The position numbers and the translations under genes were made by a program. From contig CM055868.1 of assembly GCA_029582165.1 (NCBI GenBank), forward strand, positions 9,809,501 through 9,873,500: 64,000 nt of DNA, written 5' to 3'. The notes beneath the pieces are model-generated. The model ran no database searches. It was not told the DNA's origin and was given only the letters and a program-made list of their open reading frames with translations. Positions 47,555-59,888 of the stretch are shown here, piece after piece. How positions within the stretch are numbered: position 1 is the first letter of the stretch; each line of letters begins with the position of its first letter. The stretch comes from Portulaca oleracea. Lineage: Eukaryota > Streptophyta > Magnoliopsida > Caryophyllales > Portulacaceae.

Positions 47555-47814
47555 CAGGGACGAAGCCAGGGCTTCACATTCTGGGGGGGCAAAAATACAA
47601 TATTAAGTTTGTGTAGCATAAATAAACCAGGGACGAAACACAAAAATACAATCTTGGCAAGAGTTGAACCTAGGACCTCAACAACAACCAAGTTAAGGCT
47701 TTACCAATTTAGCCAATAAAGAAATCGGATTGAAACTTCGGCTTCATAGTATTAATTTTCAAAAGTTCAGGGGGGGCAATGGCCCCTCCTTGCCTTGCCC
47801 ATGCTCCGTCTCTG
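47555..47814. mobile_element. hAT MITE (260 bp)
   Basis: Ends are CAGGGACGAAGCCAGG and CAGAGACGGAGCATGG (the latter reverse-complemented). Flanking octamers CATCGAAG and CATTGAAG (47547-47554, 47815-47822) match at 7 of 8. GGGGGGGC sits just inside both ends in inverted form. Non-coding. Confidence 0.82.
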
Positions 47815-47822
47815 CATTGAAG

Positions 47823-49006
47823 AATTGAAGTATTTAAAGATTATTTTATTTCCTTAGGAATAAAGAAAAAGTCAAGGTCACAACTTAAAAATTCTAACCA
47901 AGCCGCCTAAAATTAAAATATATCTAATCCATATTTATCAGAACATGACATATATCCAATTTGTATTTGTCCGAACCTAATATACACGCAACCAATACAT
48001 ATCTAAAACCGAAATAAACCCAAACAAAATATTAAACGGCCTGCTTGAATTGATAGTTCTGCTCACTATACATACATCACAAGGGCCTAGGGGTAGGATC
48101 CCCCCATACTTGAAAGCAGGGGCTCCTATACTCCTATCATAACATCATCCTTCAAGTTCAGGTAAACACAACCACATAAACATGCACACTATTGCAAAGT
48201 AGTAGTGCCATACTAGACAACATTAAACTACACAATTACAACACCTAACATCTTAAGTCACCGACGAAGGTAGTAGTATTAACATAATTCACCATTAGTA
48301 GAACTCACACTGCTTGGATGACACTGTCCAAACAATCTACAGAAACTGTTAGCCTAGAATCCACTCGGATTATTCACCTTCAACTGGCCGCCTTTGTTCT
48401 AGTCCTCCTGGCATGACTCATGATTCACATGGCTTCTACGAGAATATTGAGTCACAATTGACTTGCTTCCTTCCTATACATTCATGCAAGAGACTGTCAA
48501 GTTTGAATTCAACACACATAACTAATTGCCTCGACTTTCATTTTTACACAAAAAAATTTAAGGCTTCTTTCTTTCATTGACCCTCCTCCAGTTACCTTTT
48601 CTTGTGATTCTATCTTCTTTCATTTTCCTGAGTGCCAACTGGTGCTATCACATGGACACTATTGTCGAGTTTATTATAATGCTTTTATCTGAAAAAATGT
48701 TTTCATTTAACGGTCTAGTATGATGACTACTCACTAGCAATGCAGTTTGTGTAGTTTATTGGGTCTGTCTGTGCAACAGACTCATAGCTGAACAGGTCAT
48801 TATGTGATCGTCGAATTCCTTATTTATAGGTGGCATGCATCTGTGCCAGTTCCATATTTTGGACATATAGCACTCGTGCATGTCTATATCTTAAGATTCA
48901 CATAGCTAAACAGAAAATGATGAAAGTTCTGTCCAGAGTTCAGGCCAAGGCATTGACGAGAAATCTTACAAATATAAACCTCGACACAATTCTCCTGTTT
49001 ATTTAA
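47823..49006. other. No gene recognised
   Basis: AT-rich, no domain-like frame. The missing 3' exon(s) of the minus-strand BCL7-domain gene could lie here or at 49384-50252, but none could be chosen from splice signals alone. Confidence 0.4.
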
Positions 49007-49383
49007 GGAAAATTGGAAAAAAATCCTACTTTAGGGTTACTGGAAAAAACTAATCCGAACTTACAATTTTGTTATAGGTGAGCTGAACTCTGACCTTATT
49101 ATTTTTTGTGTCTATCATTGAGTTGAACTCGTCGAAAAAGTGACGTGATGGTGGGGATATTACAGATGGAGCACACTTTTAACTATTTTTTTAGCTGCAA
49201 AAAGTCATGCGTGTAATATCGCCACTGCCACGTCACTTTTCTGACGAGCTCAATTTGATGGTGGACACTTAGAATAATATGAGTTAAAGTTCAGCTCATC
49301 CAGTCACCCACCCATAACAAAGTTATAACTTCGGATTAATTTTTCTAGTACCCCAAAGTATGGTTTTTTTTTCCAGTTTTCCT
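49007..49383. mobile_element. Mutator-like MITE with long inverted arms (377 bp)
   Basis: The left arm begins GGAAAATTGGAAAAAAATCC and the right end, reverse-complemented, begins GGAAAACTGGAAAAAAAAAC. Inner matches include AACTAATCCGAA and a GTGACGTG-type stretch, so most of the element folds back on itself. Flanking nonamers TTTATTTAA and TTTACTATA match at 6 of 9, so the TSD is uncertain. It lies downstream of, or in an intron of, the BCL7-domain gene. Confidence 0.7.
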
Positions 49384-50252
49384 TTACTATAAGCAAATTA
49401 CATAAACCACTAAACCATGCTCCTCTGGGTTAGCTTAGCTATGGGAATTATATTTGTCATTTTGCAGCAAAAACAAATACATGTATACTAGTACCAACTG
49501 GCAGATGGACCTCTTGCTTGTGCCGTGGTGGGTAAGGAACTTGGGATACAGTCACAAACAGATTGTTCTCGCTTCAGATTAGGTTAATCTTAAGGTTACC
49601 CTCACTGAAATCACGTTCAGATTGATGAAGTGTATACATCTAAAACAGGGATCAAAGTTCCACTGGGTACTACTGGGTAGTGATCGGTTGATCACTACCA
49701 AGAAGTTGGCCAGTAATACATAATTGGTCAACCTTATTTTACTATTTTAGGTTAGTCCAGCAGAGGTCAAGGTCAACTGGTCAAGGTGTGAGGATTGGTA
49801 ATAGGGTACATATCAGTTCAGCCAAAACCAGCTAAAGTGGGTCATTCTATATCAAAAGTACAGTTGGACTCATTCTCCTTCAATTGAATTGGCAACAATC
49901 TCAGTGAAGAACGCATTAGGCTGCGCCCTTCATAAAACTGATAGAAGAAAAGCCAAATGCACTTTGTAACCCCAAGAAAACAAGTATAACATACCAAAAA
50001 ATGATCAAAACTTACATAAGGTCATCTCAAGCTATTCAGCTGAGTGTTAATCTAAAACATAGATTCTGTAACTAAAATAAGTTCGATTGGAAGCTTTGCA
50101 TTTGAAAAATGAAATATATGACTTGATTCAAAATAAACTCCAGTCCCATATATTTATACTGTCAACAGATTACTGAATTGAGTAGCACAAGCTGATAACT
50201 ATGAGTGGTAATAATAAGCAAATTTTTGCAATAGCTGCTTTGCTTTACTTAC

Positions 50253-51319
50253 CAGATGATCTCCCATTTGGTCCTGGTTGATGTCCAGCACTCTATAGAT
50301 ATCATCACTGTCCACTGCAAGCTTTTCTACCGGTTGGTACACCTCTCCCAAATAATTCTCGTCGCCAAGCCCCTTGGGAACCAGCTTCTTCTTACCTTCA
50401 AATGCACCAATCTGCAAGATATGTGTTAGAGTATAAAACCATCATTGGGCCTACAACTTTCAGCTAAAGCTTTTGGTTGAGATAGTTTCACAATATGTTT
50501 ACAAAGAATAAAGCTTACAACTCAGGAAAATAGTAGATAGGGAAGGATTCAAGACTACAAAAGAATCAGCTATCTGCTAACAAATAAGAAGAAACTGACT
50601 ACATGTAGAAAATCAGCCAATCTAGGTACCAAAGTATCTACTGAAAGAGGACATTCAAACATATGTTTTATATTAGAAAAGGGACAAAAATCAGATCAAG
50701 AACAACTTGTAGGTTGATTGATTTTGACTCAGAGTGACCTAAAAGTAAAACTGGGAGTTTCAAATTCTATTTCTACCTATAGAATTGTGCATGTTCTTCC
50801 CATAACAGACATAAATTCAAAGTTCCAGCGTAAACATCCTAACATTTGCTTGCCTGATTGCTTCTTCCTTGAGATCTTTACTAACAAATTCTCATAAACA
50901 ACAGCAAAAACTCTTCTAGCTACCAATGCCAGTTCAAGTACACTTACCCCTGAATTCTTGCCAAAAAAAGAAAAAGAAGAAAAAGAGGAAAATTGAGTAC
51001 CGACCGGAGTATATCGGAATTTACGGCCGGGGGAAGTGTTCTCCGACGACTTAGTGGCGGAGAGTGGGGTCCACTTGCAGAGGAGGAGTGATGAGTTAGC
51101 GGGCTTAGGAGGAGCGTTGGATTGTTTGCGTTGTTTGAGGGATGACGATGATGATGACACGTGGACCCACTTCTTCTCCCAGCGGCGGACGGGGCCGGAA
51201 AAGGTCGCCGGAGAAGAGCCGCCATTGTTGCCGGCGGTGTTGTTGTAGCAGAAACGGGCGGATGATCTGACTGGCCTTGAGTGTGAGCTTGATGTTGTGG
51301 GTCCCACTCCTCCCTCCAT
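50253..51319 (-). CDS. BCL7-domain protein, probable BDH-type SWI/SNF subunit (3' end unresolved)
   Basis: Exon 1 runs 51319 to about 50948 (donor GTAAGT) and exon 2 runs 50411-50253 (acceptor TTGCAG, donor GTAAGT); both junctions are phase 0. Residues 43-54 read PVRRWEKKWVHV and 78-86 read LLLCKWTPL. This matches the N-terminal BCL7 signature (VRRWEKKWV, then KWVPV). Exon 2 adds an acidic stretch (GDENYLGEVYQPVEKLAVDSDDIYRVLDINQDQ). In animals BCL7 proteins are SWI/SNF subunits; Arabidopsis BDH1/BDH2 are BCL7-domain homologues in plant SWI/SNF complexes, so a nuclear chromatin-remodelling role is inferred. An internal donor at 51001 (GTACTC) would put exon 2 out of frame. The last exon is missing from this model. 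Confidence 0.7.
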
Positions 51320-51656
51320 TTTCTATTCTTTCACAGCTTAGAAGACTTTCTTGTTTCACACTTTCACCTCACTTTCATGTTTATTGGAGTTGAGGGTGTG
51401 TGCCTAATGCCTAGGTAATAGCTATAAATGCTGAGAATTGGGTAAATTGAGGTGAATGATTATCAATATATATATGACAAACAGATAAAAAAAAAAGGGA
51501 AAAGAAAAGAAACAACAAAGAAACGACATCTAATAATAGTATAGGATATGTCTTTGTGATACTTACTGTCTTTGTTAGCTTGTGAGCTTCGTTGACGTTT
51601 TCCCTTTCATATTTTCTATTCAGCACCTGTCAATCTGGAGCATCAACTGTCTGCAA

Positions 51657-52620
51657 CTAACGACAATTGTGTGACTGTCCAACGTTTTCGTCAGCGTTAT
51701 TCAGAAAGAGGATTGCTAGCTGAGTATTGGTATGAATGAGCATATTCTTAAACCCACGCTCTTGTGCCACATACAAGGCCAAAGCAATGGCCTTTAATTC
51801 TGTAAGGACTACTTGTGAGCATATAAGGTTTCTCACAACAACAGGTTCCCTTGCTCCTTTGAGAGAAACACGCATGCAGCGACCGCTCTAATGTTCCTTC
51901 ACCACCAAGCTCCGTCAACTTGAAATTTAGCTTGAGGCATAGAGGTACTGCCCAGCTCCCATAGGAAGATTGGATTCATGTGTCCGTCTTGACTGTTGGG
52001 TGCTATACTCTCGCACCTTTTCCTTGATCTCTAGTTCAGTTATGTTCTTGAACCGTGAAGTTTTACACCTGTCAAAATAAAAACTTCAATTAGTAACTTA
52101 AGTATTCCTATCAATATATATGCACTCCTGGTAGAACAATGATGCCCAAAAGTTTGCATGCTCAGGCACGCTTTGCAATCTCGCATTCACGTAGGGCGTG
52201 TCCCACTGTTTCCATTTCCTTGCCGAATGCACAAAAAGAAAAGGCAGTGCTAATTGTCTCTTTTGCCTATTATCCCCAGTTGGAATAACATTATTTAGGC
52301 TTTTCCAAAGAAACACAACTCATTCAGAGGTGCTTGGGCCCTCCAAATTGCATGCCATAATTTGTTGTCCTCGTTTTCAATTTGGGAGTACTCTGCATCA
52401 CTATTATGTACAAAGAAGTAAAAGTATCTTGATTTGACCGTCTATTTCCCAATCTTTGATTGACCCCACTGGAGGGAGTCACTTCCAACCTCCTCAGGAA
52501 GAGTGTTTTTATGATTTCGTCGACTGAATCTGTTGTGAAAATTGACCTTAGGAGGTTGATGTTCCACAAGGGAAGTCTGTCCCTAATTACCAAGTCAGCG
52601 ATTGGCCTATCTTACTAAAC
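51657..52620 (-). pseudogene. LINE 3' end remnant (zf-RVT and RNase H-like)
   Basis: On the minus strand, right to left, the frames give VIRDRLPLWNINLLRSIFTT with SVDEI (52590-52500), then FLWKSLNNVIPTGDN (about 52310), and LTELKAIALALYVAQERGF with NMLIHTNTQLAI (51800-51720). These are the reverse-transcriptase zinc-binding region and an RNase H-like domain of plant L1-type LINEs. Frames shift between blocks. The second active-site Asp of the RNase H block (I-TDS) reads HTNT, so it is inactive. Confidence 0.75.
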
Positions 52621-54022
52621 TTGTTTTATGTTGCCGCTCTTAAAAGATAATTATGTCCCCAACCACCTCCCTTCCCTAAGACAAATGTCTCGACCATTTG
52701 CAACTTTCCATTGAAGTGCCTGGCTATAGTTCTTAATCGGTGTGATCACATGTCACACCCTGAACCGAGGGGTAACAGACACTTCACACTTGTTGTACTA
52801 GGAGTCCTACAAGCGTGCAAGGCTAAACCATAACAAGGGGAAGACAAAGCCTTTAATAACTCACAGTCCTAAAATAATAACTTATTCAACTCAATAAGAG
52901 TCTAATAGAAGCATCCATAAATCCCAAATAACAACTACAAATCTAAGTTCCAAAAGGTCCAACTTGACTCAAAATATAAATTCTACTAGTCCAAAGAATA
53001 AAAGTGTCGGCTCCAAAAATATAGACTTGGGATCCATAGCCCTTCTCCTGAGCACTTATATACTGGACTTGAAAAAAATGAGAAGATGAAAGGATGAGTC
53101 GGAAGTCCAGTAAGTAGCGTAACTCTCCTTTAGTTGGGTTAGGCATGCAGGTAAAACATAAGTTGGGTTAGAGTTCATAATTAATTAATTGACAACATAT
53201 GACTGAGTTTTACAAACACTTAGCTCAAAACGTCAAAACACACACTAGGATTTGTCGAAGAAATTGCAAAGAGAAAGTAGAGTACAAATCAAAATAGCAA
53301 TAAACAAAAACACTAACTTTAAGGCTAAGGTCACTATTGACCAAATGACAAGGGCAATGATAAGCTACTATTGACCAAGTGGCGGGGCAACGATAGCATC
53401 ACATATCACAAAATTGAGCCCAACGGAACACAAATACACATACCAAAGGTGTGTACGAGGGTGTGAGGAACCAACATAAACACACTCATATTTACTTAAT
53501 CCATGGCCTACGAAGGAGGGAGAGAGATTTAATCGAGAATAGCCTATGAAAGAGGGTGAGAAATTTAATCGAGAATATGTAATATGTTTAAACAACCAAT
53601 AACAAGTGAAACACCATTGTTTGTCTAACTTAGATGATATTCTTTAGCTTGGTAGAATTATCTTTACCTAACCTAACCTAACTTTAACTTACTTTACTTT
53701 ACTATCTAAAAAAACAAATCTTTCGTTTAAATAATATATATTTTAAATTTTTTATTCAATTTACAGCATTTACTTTTTAAAAAACAGGTGATCAGGCATT
53801 TACCAACCTTCATTGTTTTCTTTACCTAACTTTTCTAACATAACTTAACTTTACCTTACCTTACCTTCCCTAACTTAATCCTGCATTCTTAATAAATTAA
53901 ATAGCAATTAGATAACAAAAAACATTTAGAGTGACATTTTCAACATTAATACAATTAAGTGACATTTTAATTCGATAACCTAACAATGTACCTTAACATA
54001 GTTATGTTTTACGTTTTATTTA
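52621..54022. other. Intergenic, with a possible LTR start at 52752
   Basis: TGTCACACCCTGAACCGAGG at 52752 looks like the start of a plant LTR, but no matching end or TSD was found. The region 53600-53900 is rich in TTTACCTAACTT-type simple repeats. No coding signal. Confidence 0.35.
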
Positions 54023-54581
54023 GGATTTTTGGACACTAATATCTGAACTTTTGGGGTATTGGACTATAATACACTGAACTTTGAATTTGGATAATATTGC
54101 GCAGAATTTTGAGGCGTGTTGGATAATAATATATCCGAAACAATTTCAACGGTGGCTAACTTGGTGGCGAACTTACGTGACAGACAGAAAAGATGAATAT
54201 GTTAAATAATATTTAAATTTATGACATGTTAGCTAATTTATTCAAACAAAGATGATTTTATACAACTACAACACCAATCTCTCAATGTAAATACGTTTAA
54301 ACAAATGTGATTTTATATTTTTTTTTACTCTTTTCAAGGTTGATTCTCTTTGCTTTTATTTGGATTAGCTGTCATGTCATAAATTTAAATATTTTTGGAC
54401 CAATTCATCTCCTCTACCTGCTACGCATCATTATCGCCGAGTCAGCCATTGTCGAAATCGTCCTGATGAGTAGATTATTGTTCAATATCCCAAAATACAG
54501 TATATTATTGTCCAATATCAAAGTTTAGTGCATTATTGTACAATAGACAAAAAAATTAAGTATACTAACGTCTAAAAACCC
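54023..54581. mobile_element. Mutator-type MITE (559 bp)
   Basis: Arms are inverted: GGATTTTTGGACACTAATAT on the left; GGGTTTTTAGACGTTAGTAT as the reverse complement of the right. A perfect 9-bp TSD TTTTATTTA lies at 54014-54022 and 54582-54590. Arm motifs (TATTGGACTATAATACACTG) resemble those of 60867-61336 and the fragment at 46850. It lies within 100 bp upstream of the RMT2-type gene. Confidence 0.88.
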
Positions 54582-54668
54582 TTTTATTTATTTATCTGTT
54601 GGGTTAGAAAATGCCCTAAAGGCGAGGTCTGCTTTTGGACGCGGACGACTTGCCAAAGTTGCAATACG

Positions 54669-57600
54669 ATGGCTGCTGACGGCGAGGCAGTGAGCAGTGG
54701 CAGTGAGCGAGCAGCCATGGGAGACACTGAGAGAGATCGAGCCGATCAGCTATGCCAAGCCGCCATTTCCGGCGACGGTGCCCTCATCACATCCCTCCTC
54801 GACGGCGGCTGCGACGTTACATACTTCGATGCCGACGGCCTAACGCCATTGATGCACGCTGCCAAGCACGGCCATGCCGGAGTTGTCCGTAAGCTTCTTG
54901 AAGCTGGCGCCCCTTGGAACGCTGTCTCTCCCTCTGGTCTCTCTGCCGGAGATTTCGCCATGGAGAATGCTCACCAAGAAGCCTTCGATGTCCTCCTCAA
55001 TGCTGGTACCTCTCTCTCTCTCTCTCTCTCTCGAGTTGCATTGTTTTCTCTGCAATCAGAGCTCCACTTTTCCATTTGGATGCAAAGTTCAGATAATGAA
55101 ATTAGCATACTGCAACATGGTTGAATTCCTTTGTTTCTTTCCCATTTGAGTTGTTGTTGGTTCATTTTTATGGCATTCAGAGTTTCAGTTCCTCACTTAT
55201 GGTTTGGTTGAGCTCTCATGGAGGAGAAAGAAAGATTTTGTTTAGAGACAGAAGAAATTTGTGTTTATTTCCATTGAATGAGAAAGGAGTACATATATAA
55301 GTATATAACTATATGAATATGTCACCTTGCTTGAAAACCGTTAACAAACTAACTGCATGTTATAGCCAACTCAATACATATTACATGTTATTGAGAATGA
55401 ACCATGGGTACATATGAGTGAACTATTATGCTATTGAGAGTGAACAATGGGTAGGTATGAGTGGACCGTTATGTTATGAAGAGTGAACAAGGATCATATT
55501 TGTAGCACGAGCTCTAGGAGAATGTAATAAATTGCATAGCCAACTGATGGTGAGGTGAAACAATTAGTAGGAAGAAACTGACAACAGAAAAACAAGGCAA
55601 AAAATTGTACATAAGGGTCTTTCTTTGAAGACTCTATGATAGGAGATTTGCTGTTTTCTTGACAATTGGCAACACTTTGTTGTTTCAATTCTTTAGTTCA
55701 CCTCAAGTGACAATGTTATGGTGCCTGATATGGACATGGAATATTCTTCGTTTTGGACTGAAAGCACAAATTTTCATAGAGTAGCCTTGTTCAACATCAA
55801 GATGCATATTTCATGTAGGCAAGCCTGTGTAACGTAGATTGTCTGTCATCAAAGCTCAGTTTCGGAGCAAGAACATTTTTTGTTGCCTGCCAATATCATG
55901 TGGTGCTTCATAAGGTTCTAAGATTGTCTGCCATATTGCTGTTGAGCACAGCACAAAGATTATCTGGGATTTGCCTACTCAAAAGTGAGAAAACACTGGT
56001 GACAGCACTTATAAACATCGGGCTGTACCCTTTGTTGGTGTGCAATGTTGTAGTGCATAAGCGTATGGGAGAGATACATCTGAAGCGTGCTTTTCTTTGT
56101 TTCAAAGTTGCTTTTTATTCAACGCTAAATAGATTCCTGCAGGAAGTGAGCAGGGCTACTTTAGCGCGAGTGAAAAGTTTCATGTTACCTTGTAGGGAAA
56201 TAATATTTTAATTAATCAATTCTTTTTCGTGTTCCAAAAATCTGCTGTGTAGGCAAATACCTTTTCCCCTTTATTAACTGGGAACAGTGGAAAAACGTTC
56301 TCTAATTTTCCATTACAACTGAAACTGATTGTTGACACTCCATGATTGACTGTGAATTGTGTGGAGCATCTTAATAGAATTTCTCATCAAACCTTAAGGA
56401 CACTAGGGTCTTCTTCACAGTCAGATCATATGATTGTGCCCCTAAAATATATTTAGGCAAACGTTGATACTGAAATGGTCTAATTAGATGTCAATGCTTG
56501 ATAAACAGCAGACATGCTTGTCTTGTCATGACTTTGCCCATTTCTATGTGGGCAATTAGACAACTAGTAACAAATTACAACAACTGTAACAGTCCACTTC
56601 GGGATTAATATACACACGGGTCTCTCCCCACTTCCTCCATTCCCCAGGCCCCACCCCCCAAAAGTAAATGAAAGAAGAAGAGAAAATTCTGATGAATTTC
56701 TTCTGCATGCTTGCATTTTAATTTTGACAACATCCGTATCTACTCCTAGCTTCTGCTAAATTAATGAAATTTATCAAGAAGTATCTTGATGTCACCAAAT
56801 ACCAGTAAGCAATAAGCATTGTATTTTCACTTGGTCGGTTTTGATCCCACTATTATCTTGTTAATCTGTTATGAACTTTTTCGTAAGATTGTTGGAAAGG
56901 TTTCTGACTGTCTGCTGTCAAGCAGGGGTTCAAGCTGAACTGATCCTTGGTACCATTGCTAGAAAATCAAAGGAAACTGCTGACTCTAGTGGGAATTACT
57001 TGGAAGATAGGGTTAGTTTCAGCGAGGAAAAGTTGATGGATGCTGAAAGCAAGGCTATCATGATGGCCTGGGAGAAACCACTAATGGAAGCTCATGCAAA
57101 AGCTGTCTGTACCAGAGGTGGTCACATTCTCAACATTGGATTTGGAATGGGTCTGGTGGACACGGCTATTCAGCAATACAACCCTGTTTCACACACTATT
57201 GTGGAGGCTCACCCAGAGGTTTATGATAGGATGCTTCGAAATGGATGGGGTGAGAAGCAAAATGTAAAGATTCTGTTTGGTCGGTGGCAAGATCTGCTTC
57301 CCCAGCTTGAATGCTATGATGGTAAATTCTAACTTCAAAATTTTAATCGGTATTGTTATTGTTTTTGATTGTACAAAGATAATAAACGTGGATGCTGTTA
57401 TGATATGTAGTCTTCTTCCATTTATTATCGCCTTTTGCATGTACTTCACTGATAATTTGCACCATAGAGTTGTTTGCTACGTCTTGACTCTTGACTTTAC
57501 CAATTTAAGGGTAGTTGTTGGTCCTGAAGGCTGAAGCTTGCATCTTTCAGGGGTCATAATCCTTTACCGATTTGAAGGCCTCATTTGACGATAATGCATG

Positions 57601-58800
57601 GGCCCTTGACACTTTTTTTAAGTTTTATTTTTAAATTTGAATGGTAAGTGGAGCCACTAAGCCACTAAATGAGCCTGCTAATTGGCTCAATGTAGGGGTA
57701 ATGGCTTGAGGGTACACACATCCAAGCTATGCCCTGCAGAAGTGTGGGCTACAATAACCAAGGCTTTAAAGGGTCTGGTTGGCTTTCTCCGTGAAGTCAA
57801 AGGAGAATGTTGTTCCTTGCTGGGGTGTACCCTAGGCTTTAACACTTTAGACTTGCTTGGAGTTCAAATGTCCATCTTCACTAGTAGCAGGAGATGATTT
57901 TGTTCACTGAACTTGGAAGATAAAGAAATAAGGCCAATTATTTAACTGTTTGCTCTCTTGATCTATGGCTAAAGATTGCGAAGCTTGCTCTCCTTAAGCG
58001 GTGAGTTAGCAGTAGTTATTTGGAACATACTGATTGAGATTACGCAACTGTAACTTGTGGTGGTAGATATAATGATGATTTGGAGAATTCTATGGACAAT
58101 GACATTGTTCAGTTGATCATTCTTTCAACTAGCCTTCTCTTTCTCAGAGCCTTTGCTCTATACAAGATGCAAAACAGAAACAATTGTCAGCCATCAATTA
58201 GACTATTATAGTTATCATTGATTATGACTGTAGTTAACTTGTCTCCAAGGGCAGCTGTATCTGACATTAGGCATGATGAAAAAGGGTCAATATATTAGAT
58301 AGAGCTGTGAACTTGGAGTTCAGACATCTGGAACTTGAACATTCTAGACTCCTGCACAACTACTTCAGTTACATACAATTCTTTACGGGATCTCCATGGA
58401 TGCTTCCCTTGCTAGAAACGTGCATAGATTGAATGCTTTCAGTCTTCTATTCAATGTTTTAATTGTTCTGGCCTATTGTTCAGGTATATTCTTTGATACA
58501 TATGGGGAATACTATGAAGACCTCCAAGAATTTCAGCAAAATCTTCCAAACTTACTGAAACCAGGAGGCATCTACTCATTCTTCAACGGTCTTTGTGGAG
58601 ATAATGCCTTCTTCCATGTTGTTTACTGCAATTTGGTTTCCCTTGAACTTGAAAACTTAGGTTTTTCTACACAGTTAATTCCATTGCCAGTCAAGGATTG
58701 TTTGGCAGAAGATGTTTGGGAAGGTGTAAGACACAAATACTGGCAGCTGGATACTTATTACCTTCCAGTTTGCCAGTATGTTGACGATGCTGAGGAATAG
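54669..58800 (+). CDS. Ankyrin-repeat protein arginine methyltransferase, RMT2 type (3 exons, 349 aa)
   Basis: Exons 54669-55005, 56926-57321 and 58484-58800 join in frame (1050 nt; TAG at 58798). The first ATG is used; a second at 54717 is possible. Residues about 35-112 form two ankyrin repeats (DGLTPLMHAAKHGHAGVVRKLLEAGAPWN; SAGDFAMENAHQEAFDVLLNAG). The rest is an S-adenosylmethionine methyltransferase: motif I HILNIGFGMGLVD, post-I acidic residue in IVEAHPE, then FFDTYGEYYEDL and LLKPGGIYSFFNGLCG. Ankyrin plus this domain is the layout of RMT2, which in yeast methylates the delta nitrogen of an arginine in ribosomal protein L12; the plant substrate is inferred. Length fits the family. Intron 1 starts beside a CT microsatellite. 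Confidence 0.9.
55011..55033. repeat. (CT)n microsatellite at the intron 1 donor
   Basis: About 11 CT units begin a few bases after the exon 1 donor of the RMT2-type gene. Confidence 0.9.
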
Positions 58801-59300
58801 TGCATCGGGGACAGTGCTTAATTGCCTGATATGAATTTTGTATGATGAACGTTGGTTGAAATGCCTCCTATTTGGCCAAAGCATGTTGGATATTATCATG
58901 CATTTTAGTTTTTGCATTTCAGTAATGACAGACTAGTGAACCCATATGATATGCTGCTTTTGAAAACTGTCCGAGTTGGACAAACTGGTTCGCGACCCTG
59001 GGGATTTGTAATTTGGTGCGCAGCTGTAAGCCTGTAACATTGATTGATGAAACATCGTGTAGTTGTTCATTATTGTAATGTTATCAGTCAGGACTCGGGA
59101 CTCAGGGTAATGGCATGAATTCATGGAACATTGTCTGTGATCTCTGTCAGATATTACTATGAAAATTACAGTTGGGCAAAACTTCAATCAAAATGTGGTC
59201 AACCTTGGTAAAAAGCAGAGGTTGATTTTGAGTTTTCTTGGTTCTAATTTTAACTTGAGAGTTTACTACAAAAAATACTTTCAAAATACGTTGTCTCATG
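58801..59300. other. 3' region of the RMT2-type gene
   Basis: Probably contains the 3' UTR. No other gene is recognised. Confidence 0.5.
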
Positions 59301-59880
59301 TAGGGATGCAACGGGGCGGATTAGGGACGTGGGATCCCCGCTCCCAAAACTCGTCTCCATCCCCACTTCGGGAAATGATTCTTGCACCATACTCATCCCC
59401 AAGGATTCCCCATCCTCAACGGGGATTTTTTTAAATCTATCCAAAATCTAATCAAATTTTAATGGGACTCGATTTTTAATCGGATCCGGCTTTTAACCTA
59501 TTCAAAATATAACGTATTTAACTTGCTTAAGTAATAATACATTAAAATCAAATAATAATATATCAACAAGTGTTATTCGGAAAAAAAATTACTACTTTAT
59601 CCTTGCTATTAATATATATATATTTTGAATTAGAATAAAGGTTATTTGGTAATTTTAAAATTTTCGGGGACGGGGATTCGGGGATGGGGATGGGGACGGG
59701 GAATTTTCCCAGCGGGGAAAATGGGGAAGGGGATGGGGAAAATTTTGTCCCTATCCCCGCTCCGTCCCCGAGCGGATTTTGAAAAATCGTCCCCGTTCCC
59801 ATCTATTGGGTGGGGATTTTTCCCCAGAGAGGGGCGGGCCCCAACGGGTTCGGGGATTCCCCGCCCCATTGCCATCCCTA
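59301..59880. mobile_element. Non-autonomous hAT element (580 bp)
   Basis: Ends are TAGGGATGCAACGGGGCGG and, reverse-complemented, TAGGGATGGCAATGGGGCGG. Flanking octamers GTCTCATG (59293-59300) and GTCTCGTG (59881-59888) match at 7 of 8. Subterminal GGGGAC/GGGGAT repeats dominate both ends. Non-coding; the GC-rich frames in it are artefacts. Confidence 0.87.
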
Positions 59881-59888
59881 GTCTCGTG

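Noticed and set aside
49850..49925. Candidate last exon of the BCL7-domain gene on the minus strand
   Set aside because: An acceptor and a short open stretch exist, but nothing in the sequence supports it over other choices.
50944..51359. Other minus- and plus-strand frames over the BCL7-domain exon
   Set aside because: Only the frame with VRRWEKKWV and KWTPL makes a recognisable domain; the others are shadows.
52752..53600. Complete LTR starting TGTCACACCC
   Set aside because: No matching terminus, TSD, primer-binding site or coding sequence was found, so only a possible LTR start is noted.
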